A stretch of DNA of 6,168 bases. It comes from Clostridiales bacterium (GTDB lineage Bacteria; Bacillota; Clostridia; Lachnospirales; Lachnospiraceae). Every line of letters begins with the position of its first letter. The stretch's first letter is position 1. The DNA lies in the NCBI GenBank assembly GCA_020859965.1, contig JAJBVF010000133.1, positions 1-6,168 on the forward strand, read 5' to 3'. The position numbers and the translations under genes were made by a program. Positions 1-5,535 of this stretch are shown here, piece by piece. The notes below the pieces were generated by a model. That model did not search any database. It saw nothing but the letters and a program-made list of their open reading frames with translations, and had not been told where the DNA came from.

Positions 1-41
1 TATGTTTTGGTCACATTTTTTACTTCCAGTACTTTTGCCAT
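1..41 (-). CDS. ABC transporter ATP-binding protein, N-terminal fragment (runs off window)
   Basis: Reading leftwards from an ATG at 41-39 gives MAKVLEVKNVTKT, and the next codon begins TA, so it is probably Tyr. This is the typical first strand of an ABC ATPase, where the pattern LEVKNVTKTY leads into the A-loop tyrosine. The wording is closest to the ATPases of antimicrobial-peptide or lipoprotein exporters (BceA, MacB or LolD types), but thirteen residues cannot settle the subfamily. The Shine-Dalgarno AAAGGA lies at 53-48, six bases before the ATG, and supports this start. The gene follows the binding-protein gene on the same strand after 157 bases that contain two stem-loops, so it may be co-transcribed at a reduced level or be a separate unit. 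Unlike the degenerate ABC gene upstream, nothing seen here suggests decay, but the catalytic motifs lie outside the window. Confidence 0.75.
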   Translation of the reverse strand, partial: MAKVLEVKNVTKT

Positions 42-60
42 AAGATATCCTTTCTGTTGA

Positions 61-91
61 AATGGGCCGCTGCATAACGCAGCAGCCCATT
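61..91 (-). terminator. Strong stem-loop before the downstream ABC gene; possible terminator or attenuator
   Basis: Bases 61-73 pair with 79-91 to give a 13-pair stem with a five-base loop. The only non-Watson-Crick position, 68 with 84, is a G-U wobble in minus-strand RNA and a C-A mismatch in plus-strand RNA, which suggests the structure acts in minus-strand transcripts. No U-tract follows it on the minus strand (the next bases read TTCAACAG), so it is not a textbook intrinsic terminator. It ends only seven bases before the AAAGGA ribosome binding site of the next gene, a position where it could damp read-through or affect translation. Confidence 0.45.
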
Positions 92-107
92 CCTGTCATT
101 ATTATCC

Positions 108-140
108 TCATTTTTTACAGAAGAGCCGGAACACACTCAC
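108..140 (-). CDS. Possible 10-codon leader peptide (weak)
   Basis: A GTG at 140-138 follows a perfect GGAGG (150-146) with a five-base spacer. It opens a ten-codon frame, MSVFRLFCKK if GTG is read as Met, ending at TGA 110-108. The TGA overlaps an ATG (111-109) in the ATGA arrangement; the frame from that ATG runs across the start of the downstream ABC gene in another phase and looks spurious. The ribosome binding site lies in the loop of the 119-177 stem-loop and the coding part runs into its 3' arm. There is no conserved-codon pattern such as a run of one amino acid that would mark a classic attenuator. It may be chance; only the good binding site argues for it. Confidence 0.2.
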   Translation of the reverse strand: MSVFRLFCKK

Positions 141-177
141 CTCTTCCTCCGAAGCGATTTTCAAATTCCGGTCTTCT
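119..177 (-). repeat. Stem-loop in the 3' untranslated region of the binding-protein gene
   Basis: Bases 119-131 pair with 166-177: twelve Watson-Crick pairs with a single bulged base at 125 and a 34-base loop. In the minus-strand transcript it begins 21 bases after the binding-protein stop codon. It lacks a following U-tract (GTAAAAAATG follows), so it is better read as a 3' stabilising or processing element than as an intrinsic terminator. Such structures often protect the mRNA of an abundantly made binding protein from 3' decay; that role here is inference. Confidence 0.4.
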
Positions 178-198
178 ACAGATCCCGACGATTTCTCA

Positions 199-1248
199 TC
201 AGTCGTCCGGATAATACTCATCGATCGTATCCGGAGTGATCTCGATGCAGCGTTCAGAATAAACCTTGTCAACCACGCGGTCAGACCAGGAGCCGTCCAT
301 CAGCTTGTAGCAGGTCATTGGTGTACCTTCACCAAGCATTACGGTACCGCGAATCACGGATTCTCCATCTACAGAAGCTCTGATCTTCTCACGGATAAAC
401 TCAGCCGTGTCGACTGTGAATACCGCAAATTCATCTGTATTGATACCTGCTGCCATCGCTGCTTCATTCGCGCCCTGTCCCTGGTCCGTACCATAGGTCA
501 GGATCACTTTCAGATCTTCATTGTTCATCAGCATCATCTCTGCGTAGCTCTGAGCCGCTGCCGCGCCTTCTGCCTGTGTCGTCTCATGCTCTTCTACGAT
601 AGCTGCTTTGGAGGTGTATTCCTCAATCTCACGCAGACCGTCGCATCTTGCTACCGCATCCTCATTCTCAGAGTTTGTCAGAAGACCAACCTTAATGGAA
701 CCATCCTCTGCATCCGGGAATGTCTCTTCAATCCATGCCGCCGCAAGCTGTGCTTCTACCTGCCCGGATTCCTTCTGGCTGATGTTGATGCAGACATCAT
801 ATGCATCTGCATTATCCAGAACAGTTCCGATCACGATGATAAAAGCGCCTTCTTCTCTTGCCTTTACCAGAGAATCAGAAATAGATGACGCATCTACTAC
901 AAAACAGATAATGTAATCCATTCCCATAGAAACAAAATTCTCAACGGTCTGAATCTGTGTCTGTGCATTGCCGTTCGCGTCCGCCACTTCATATTCCATA
1001 CCATATCCGGTGAAATATTCTTCCATCTGGTTTGACATATCGGTAAAGAACTCTGAAGACATCATCAGAGCGGAAAATCCGACTTTCTTTCCGGTCAGAT
1101 CTTCGCCTTCTGCTTCTACTGCATCCGCTACTTCTTCTGCTACACTCTCGGTTTCTGTTTCTTCTTCTGCCATCGCGGTCGTGAAGCTTCCCAGGCATCC
1201 CAATGCCATGCAGCCCGCCATCAGCAGTGCCATCAATTTTCTTTTCAT
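199..1248 (-). CDS. Exported RbsB-like substrate-binding protein (periplasmic binding protein type 1 fold)
   Basis: This 349-residue protein is an extracytoplasmic solute receptor of the ribose/galactose-binding family (Peripla_BP_4). Residues 1-27 form a signal peptide with KRK at the N-terminus and a hydrophobic core ending in A25-M-A27, a type I cleavage site. Cys13 and Cys18 do not sit in a convincing lipobox. An acidic, low-complexity linker (about 28-50) follows. The binding domain starts at KKVGFS (54-59), and IICFVVDASS and the later VILTYGTDQGQGANEAA are typical strand-loop units of this fold. The start is set by GGAGG nine bases before the ATG. It is the last gene of the four-gene cluster, 52 bases after the degenerate ABC gene. 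Known relatives feed sugars or similar small molecules to RbsC-type permeases, but no permease is present here, so a role as ligand receptor for the kinase is inferred. The ligand cannot be predicted. Confidence 0.9.
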   Translation of the reverse strand: MKRKLMALLMAGCMALGCLGSFTTAMAEEETETESVAEEVADAVEAEGEDLTGKKVGFSALMMSSEFFTDMSNQMEEYFTGYGMEYEVADANGNAQTQIQTVENFVSMGMDYIICFVVDASSISDSLVKAREEGAFIIVIGTVLDNADAYDVCINISQKESGQVEAQLAAAWIEETFPDAEDGSIKVGLLTNSENEDAVARCDGLREIEEYTSKAAIVEEHETTQAEGAAAAQSYAEMMLMNNEDLKVILTYGTDQGQGANEAAMAAGINTDEFAVFTVDTAEFIREKIRASVDGESVIRGTVMLGEGTPMTCYKLMDGSWSDRVVDKVYSERCIEITPDTIDEYYPDD

Positions 1249-1300
1249 AGATCATTTCCTCCGTTCTTTTCTTTCTGAATCTACAGATACTGATACCTTA

Positions 1301-2686
1301 TCAGATTTTTCCGCTCCCAAGAGGTGGAAAAAAATGTGAAAAGGTGGCGATTTTTGCATTTTTACCATTTTGCGTCAGAATCACCTTTTCACAGTCCTCT
1401 CTCATATCTTCCGGCGTCTTTGAAAAATACAGAATACGGATTCCTCTTTTTACCATTTCCTGAAGGTAAGTGCGCAATGTCCTCACTTCTTCCAGCGTCA
1501 GGCCGCTGTATGGACTCTCCAGTATCATAATCCCGGGACGTGCCAGCTCCCACCGATAGATGGAAAGGATTTTTCTCTGTATCCGGTCAAGATCACTTAC
1601 GTGTGTTTTGTCCGGTTCAATCCCAATCGTCCGATAAAATTTTTCCACAATATTCCTGCGTATATCCGGACGAATGACTCTGACCGGGCCTCGTCCGGCG
1701 CGTAACGGTATCGGAAGAAGCAGATTATCCGCAATGTCCAGATTGCTGACAAGATTCTCACCGCTGTTGATCGGTATCACTGCCGTATCTATGCAAAAGC
1801 TGCACCCCGGTTCCGGGATATGTGCCTGTACTTCCCTGTCCCAGAAAAGCGGATTCTGTCTGCGCATAAAAGAGAGGTAATACCAGATTCCATCCTCCAT
1901 CTCCCACTCATAGTCATAGATACCCAGAAACGAGCGTTCTCTTCCCGCCATGTCTGCCGCAGCAGTTCCCCCTGCCGGGCGCCGCAGACACCCACGAATC
2001 CGTTCATCAATCCGTCCCCACTCCTTCAAATCGATTCCGCCTGCCAAAATCTGGATCCGATTCGCGATCTCCGCAAACGGTGTATAACATCTGGAGAGAA
2101 TGACAAATGTGATTCCTTCCGTATTTGCCCGCCGGATCAGTTCACAGATCTCTTCCGCCTCTTTTCCCTCATAGAAACCATGCGTAGCATCCAGAATGAT
2201 CAGGCGTGCCCCATGCATATTTGCTTTCAGAATGCTCAGCTTTTTTCGCTCTGTCTGGCTTAGCAGCCACAACTCCTCCTCTGCCCGGATATCCACCTGT
2301 TCTTTCTTCAGATACTCATTTACCCTGTGTTCCGCCTTTTTCCGATCATAGAGATGCGGTGGAAAGGGCAAATGGCGCACTGCTTCCAGATTTTCCGCTA
2401 CACTCATGCTTCCCACAAGGTCCCGTTCCGCAGTGATGGTATAAATCCGGTAATAAAAAGCAGTGTTCCGGTCATAATCCTCCACTTTTTTCCCATTCAG
2501 AAAAAGACTGCCGTCTTTTAACGCGCAGTCTCCCGCAAACACCTTCGCCAGAGTCCGGATTCCACTGTCCTCGACTCCCTGAATATATAAAATATCTCCC
2601 TCATAGATCTCCACATTGTAGTCGCGCAATTCATCCCCGCCCACATCCTCGAGGCAGCCATGAACAATCCGAAGCAACTCTCTCAT
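1301..2686 (-). CDS. Catalytically degenerate double-ABC protein of RbsA/MglA type
   Basis: The 461 residues keep the outline of a two-domain sugar-transporter ATPase (normally about 500 residues) but have lost the catalytic residues. In domain 1 the Walker A region (37-45) reads GVEDSGIRT, with Ile43 and Arg44 where Lys and Ser are needed. The signature region reads LSQTERK (142-148), with Thr for the key Gly. Walker B (LIILD, 162-166) is followed by Ala167 instead of the catalytic Glu. The H-loop His is replaced by Arg199. Domain 2 (about 285-445) has no Walker A, a signature VSDLD (363-367), and a Walker B ending ILES with Glu390-Ser391 in place of Asp-Glu. The frame is intact, which argues for selection rather than decay. 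An in-frame TGA at 2695-2693 makes this the first ATG; its ribosome binding site is weak (GGTGAT). Lying between kinase and binding-protein genes, it may be a signalling scaffold (inference). ATP binding without hydrolysis is not excluded. Confidence 0.85.
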   Translation of the reverse strand: MRELLRIVHGCLEDVGGDELRDYNVEIYEGDILYIQGVEDSGIRTLAKVFAGDCALKDGSLFLNGKKVEDYDRNTAFYYRIYTITAERDLVGSMSVAENLEAVRHLPFPPHLYDRKKAEHRVNEYLKKEQVDIRAEEELWLLSQTERKKLSILKANMHGARLIILDATHGFYEGKEAEEICELIRRANTEGITFVILSRCYTPFAEIANRIQILAGGIDLKEWGRIDERIRGCLRRPAGGTAAADMAGRERSFLGIYDYEWEMEDGIWYYLSFMRRQNPLFWDREVQAHIPEPGCSFCIDTAVIPINSGENLVSNLDIADNLLLPIPLRAGRGPVRVIRPDIRRNIVEKFYRTIGIEPDKTHVSDLDRIQRKILSIYRWELARPGIMILESPYSGLTLEEVRTLRTYLQEMVKRGIRILYFSKTPEDMREDCEKVILTQNGKNAKIATFSHFFPPLGSGKI

Positions 2687-2692
2687 ATTCGA

Positions 2693-2770
2693 TCACCCGC
2701 ACCTGTATGATTCCATAAGTATTGCGATCAGCAGCCACAACCCGAATGGCAGCCCGCCAAACCGCGTTTT
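2693..2770 (-). other. Open hydrophobic stretch between kinase and ABC genes; possible tiny membrane peptide or remnant
   Basis: After the kinase stop (TGA then TAA, 2776-2771) the same frame stays open for 25 codons to a TGA at 2695-2693. It contains the strongly hydrophobic run GLPFGLWLLIAILM and ends ESYRCG. This resembles one short membrane helix. The stretch is also in frame with the ABC protein, separated from its ATG only by TGA TCG AAT. There is no good start codon: the only ATG (2716-2714) leaves seven codons, while TTG at 2740-2738 gives 15 codons with only a weak upstream GGCGGG. It may be a tiny membrane protein with a rare start, a remnant of a longer kinase or ABC protein, or chance. 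Confidence 0.25.
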
Positions 2771-2773
2771 TTA

Positions 2774-3646
2774 TCAGACCTGTGATTTCTCCTCATAGCG
2801 CACACGCGCAAACACATCCACCACCGGCATGGTGACCACAGCGTCCGTACCTTCTCCCTCCATCGAGCGATAGTGAATCCCGCTGTCCTCGCCAAACGTC
2901 AGCTTCAGACGCGCATTCACATTGTTAAGGGCTATCCCCGTATGCCTGCTTCCTTTCCGTCCTGCCTCATACAGCTGTCCACTCATTCTCTCGTTCAGAG
3001 CTGCCAGCTGTTCCGGACTCATGCCCACTCCATTATCGGAAACCAGAATCACCAGTCTCTCATTGGCAAGGAAAATATGAAGATCGATCCTGCCCTTTTT
3101 CGCACTCTTTTCCAGGCCGTGAATCATCGCGTTCTCAACAAGCGGCTGCAGGGTCATCTTCGGCAGATAGTAATCATAAATCTCATCCGTCTCCACTTCA
3201 ATCCGCATATCCAGTTTATCCTCAAACCGGTATTTCTGAATGTAATAGTAGTCCTGAATGTGATTCAGTTCTTCGCGCACCCGCACCAGCCTGTCATTAT
3301 TGCTGATACAGTACCGGAAAAAACGCGACAGAATTTCCGTCATCTGCGCGATTTCCGTCTGTCCGTCCATCAGTGCACGGCTTCGAATGCTGTCCAGTGT
3401 ATTATACAGAAAATGAGGATTGATCTGTTCCTGCAGCGTCGAAAGCTCCATCCGCTTACGCAAGAGCCGCAGCTCCTCCGTCTCCCCGGATTCCCAGGGG
3501 ATCCGATCCTGCGTTTTTTTTCGTCTTTCCTGCGCGGTAAGAAATACGATCAGTTTCTTCTGGCGATACAGCTTTACACCTGCCAGAATCAGAAGAATCA
3601 GCAGAACCACAATGACCACCGTCATCCCGATCTTTGTTCCGTCCAT
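2774..3646 (-). CDS. Short LytS/YesM-family sensor histidine kinase without extracellular domain
   Basis: This 290-residue membrane kinase should autophosphorylate and pass phosphate to the response regulator encoded just upstream. One transmembrane helix (about 7-24, TVVIVVLLILLILAGV) is followed by a basic, charged linker. The phosphoacceptor region (His_kinase, PF06580 type) contains QINPHFLYNTLDSIR with His78. The ATPase domain shows the N-box LQPLVENAMIHG (Asn172), the D204-N-G-V-G-M motif, GIALNNVNARL (237-247) and GEGTDAVVTMP near the end, so it looks catalytically intact. Typical YesM kinases have about 550-600 residues with two membrane helices around an extracellular sensor domain; this one lacks that sensor entirely. 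The start is supported by TAGGAG upstream of the ATG, and the gene begins 63 bases after the regulator gene. The signal probably comes through a partner protein, with the adjacent binding protein and degenerate ABC protein as the obvious candidates (inference). Confidence 0.9.
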   Translation of the reverse strand: MDGTKIGMTVVIVVLLILLILAGVKLYRQKKLIVFLTAQERRKKTQDRIPWESGETEELRLLRKRMELSTLQEQINPHFLYNTLDSIRSRALMDGQTEIAQMTEILSRFFRYCISNNDRLVRVREELNHIQDYYYIQKYRFEDKLDMRIEVETDEIYDYYLPKMTLQPLVENAMIHGLEKSAKKGRIDLHIFLANERLVILVSDNGVGMSPEQLAALNERMSGQLYEAGRKGSRHTGIALNNVNARLKLTFGEDSGIHYRSMEGEGTDAVVTMPVVDVFARVRYEEKSQV

Positions 3647-3709
3647 TTCGTACTCCTAACCATCCATTGTTCTTTTCCATCCGCATACGGCTGTTCTGCT
3701 TTTGCGTAT

Positions 3710-5323
3710 TCATCCACTGTATATTCTTCGATAATCCGTTGGCTTGATTCCAGTGTTCTTTTTAAAAAGCTTTGAGTAATACTTTTCATCCGGATATCCC
3801 ACCTGCGCAGCGATTTCCCGTACGGTCAGATTTGTATTTTCCAGAAGCTTTTCTGATTCCTCCAGACGCACCTGCGTCAGAAACTCATTAAACCCGATCT
3901 GCATCTCACTTTTGAAAAGCTTACTCATATAACTCGGCGAAACATTCCCGGCTCTGGCGACATCCTCCAGCGAAATCTGGAGCGCATAATTCTCCCGCAC
4001 ATAATGGACTGCCAGCTGAATCGGTTTCCCCATTTTCTCTTTCAGCTTTTTCTGCTCTTCCTCCACATACTTCTGACATGCAAGGTAGAGATTACGAATG
4101 ACCTGCTGAAAATTGCGCGCGTTCAAATACGAGTAATAGATATCTTCCTGCATTCGCGTCTGCCGTTCCGTATCCTCGAAGCAGAAAATAATCTCTTTCT
4201 GCAGCTGAAAAAAGCTCTTCATCATATCTCTGGGATTTCGGCTGTTCAGACGCACCGCTCTCTGATAAATCCGTTCCATCAGGTCGCTCAGCTCCTCCGA
4301 ACGCAAATAACGCAGGCAATCAAGCAGCGTCTGGATCTCCTCCCGCGTGATCAATTCCTCCATCGAAAATCCCGGAAGCTGTGCAATCTGATCATAATCC
4401 AGCACCCCATTGCGCGTCAGCACCAGTCGTCCCCATTCCGCGCTGTGCGCCTCATCAAAAGCCGTATAGATATCAGAGATGGATCGACTGATCCGGCTGC
4501 AGCCGATGCTCAGACGAATGTCCCCGTATATTTCCCGCAGATCACGGATCTTATAGTAGAGAGCCAGGATTGCCTGCCGGATCTCATTTTTCTTTTCCTC
4601 CGGATAGTTTACTATGAGAACATACCCCATATAAGTGTTGTTGCCATAATACCGGACATATTCCGGAAAGCTCTCCCGGATGTAAACCTCCAGCCTTCCA
4701 TTACCCATTGCATCCGATTTCTCCAGAATCGCGCTCAGGCTGGAAAAAACGCAGAACATCTGATACCATCCGGCTTCAAATTCTGTATGAAACGCCCGAT
4801 TGCAGCTCTCTTCTGAGGAAAAGCAGGCATCGTCCACCGTCCCATCCCGATAAAGCAGCTTTGCCCAGAAACGTTCCAGCGCCTTTCTGTTCTGATTTTC
4901 CTGCAGCACATAAAGAGTCTTGCTCTGCTCCGCCAGATGATTCCGTTCATCGATACGCGCACATACTGTCTTCAGTGTATCATTCAACTGCTTTTCATCA
5001 ATCGGTTTCAGCAGATAATCCATGACATTCAGCTGAATCGCACTTCTGGCATATTCAAAATGACGATACCCGCTGATCAGCACAAAAAGCGGGTCCACAT
5101 TCGCGTCCCGTACCCGCCGTATAAGCTCGATTCCGTCATAGACCGGCATCTGAATATCCGACAGGACAAAGTCCGGCCGGTTCTTTACAATGCTCTCCAG
5201 AGCCTCTGCTCCGTTGCGGCACTCATCCACGATTTCAATACTCAGTTCCTGCCAGTGCCCCAGCTGATGGATCAGTTGAATGATCTTCGGCTCGTCATCC
5301 GCAATTATCACTTTGTACTTCAC
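3710..5323 (-). CDS. YesN-like response regulator with AraC-type DNA-binding domain
   Basis: This 537-residue cytoplasmic transcription factor is the likely partner of the kinase encoded downstream. The N-terminal receiver domain (about 3-120) has the acidic pair Asp9-Asp10, phosphoacceptor Asp56 in SDIQMP, Ser83 at the switch position and Lys105 in LLKP, so all key residues are present. A middle region (about 185-300), including IRLSIGCSRISRSISDIY, resembles the degenerate GGDEF-like segment seen in many YesN-type regulators; this is a looser match. The C-terminal AraC domain (about 430-537) has two helix-turn-helix units, SLEDVARAGNVSPSYMSKLF (451-470) and TVREIAAQVGYPDEKYYSKL (500-519), followed by KKNTGIKPTDYRR. 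Translation starts at GTG. The gene is first in its cluster, with a promoter and an inverted repeat just upstream, so autoregulation is likely but not shown. Confidence 0.93.
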   Translation of the reverse strand: MKYKVIIADDEPKIIQLIHQLGHWQELSIEIVDECRNGAEALESIVKNRPDFVLSDIQMPVYDGIELIRRVRDANVDPLFVLISGYRHFEYARSAIQLNVMDYLLKPIDEKQLNDTLKTVCARIDERNHLAEQSKTLYVLQENQNRKALERFWAKLLYRDGTVDDACFSSEESCNRAFHTEFEAGWYQMFCVFSSLSAILEKSDAMGNGRLEVYIRESFPEYVRYYGNNTYMGYVLIVNYPEEKKNEIRQAILALYYKIRDLREIYGDIRLSIGCSRISRSISDIYTAFDEAHSAEWGRLVLTRNGVLDYDQIAQLPGFSMEELITREEIQTLLDCLRYLRSEELSDLMERIYQRAVRLNSRNPRDMMKSFFQLQKEIIFCFEDTERQTRMQEDIYYSYLNARNFQQVIRNLYLACQKYVEEEQKKLKEKMGKPIQLAVHYVRENYALQISLEDVARAGNVSPSYMSKLFKSEMQIGFNEFLTQVRLEESEKLLENTNLTVREIAAQVGYPDEKYYSKLFKKNTGIKPTDYRRIYSG

Positions 5324-5335
5324 AAACGGTCTCCT
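5321..5335 (-). promoter_or_regulatory. Ribosome binding site and GTG start of the response regulator
   Basis: AGGAG at 5335-5331 lies seven bases before GTG (5323-5321), and the frame then reads KYKVIIADDEP. The receiver fold must begin at this residue, which makes GTG the start despite the absence of an ATG. Confidence 0.85.
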
Positions 5336-5364
5336 GTTCTTATCCTGTTCCGGTTATATTTATT

Positions 5365-5393
5365 ATTATATTTTTCGTAACACACACGGGCAA
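5365..5393 (-). promoter_or_regulatory. Sigma-A-type promoter of the four-gene cluster
   Basis: On the minus strand the -35 hexamer TTGCCC (5393-5388, four of six consensus bases) is followed by a 17-base spacer and a perfect -10 TATAAT (5370-5365). The transcription start would fall near 5358, giving a leader of about 35 bases before the regulator's GTG. The weak -35 box suits activator dependence, and it is touched by the proximal arm of an inverted repeat. Confidence 0.65.
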
Positions 5394-5431
5394 TTCCATT
5401 TTGGCTTTTATTTATTCCGAAATGGAATTGC
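5390..5431. repeat. Imperfect inverted repeat at the -35 box; candidate regulator binding site
   Basis: GCAATTCCATTT (5390-5401) is exactly mirrored by AAATGGAATTGC (5420-5431). Pairing resumes at 5403-5404 with 5417-5418 after one mismatch (5402/5419), leaving 12 central AT-rich bases. The promoter-proximal arm overlaps the -35 hexamer at 5390-5393 and the rest extends upstream, the usual place for an activator that contacts RNA polymerase. No U-tract follows on the minus strand (CCGTGTGTG), so a terminator is less likely. AraC-family proteins more often use direct repeats, so the binding protein is unproven. Confidence 0.55.
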
Positions 5432-5487
5432 ATGTGCTGTTTTTCATATTATCGTCAAAATCTGTAAAGGAATCCTATCAGCACCTC

Positions 5488-5513
5488 AAAAAACCGGTTC
5501 GAAATAGGGTTTT
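5488..5513 (-). terminator. Weak intrinsic terminator candidate for the small upstream gene
   Basis: On the minus strand AAAACC (5513-5508) can pair with GGTTTT (5495-5490) around a 12-base loop, with two further T bases at 5489-5488. It lies 22 bases after the stop codon of the gene ending at 5536. The stem is short and AT-rich and part of the T-run is used in the stem, so efficiency would be low. No better terminator is seen in the intergenic region. Confidence 0.3.
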
Positions 5514-5535
5514 ACTCACAAATTTCAACTATTAC

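Noticed and set aside
3612..3736. An open out-of-frame stretch past the regulator stop (reads EEYTVDEYAKAEQ...), which could suggest a frameshifted C-terminus
   Set aside because: The regulator already ends normally, shortly after the second helix-turn-helix. The stretch runs only to a TGA just inside the kinase gene, so it is most likely chance.
2873..3775. A 300-codon open frame on the plus strand
   Set aside because: It is the antisense of the kinase gene and the end of the regulator gene. The minus-strand frames carry complete conserved motifs, and the plus-strand translation has no recognisable family features.
4004..4816. A 270-codon open frame on the plus strand
   Set aside because: It is antisense to the middle and C-terminal parts of the response regulator, whose receiver and AraC domains are unambiguous.
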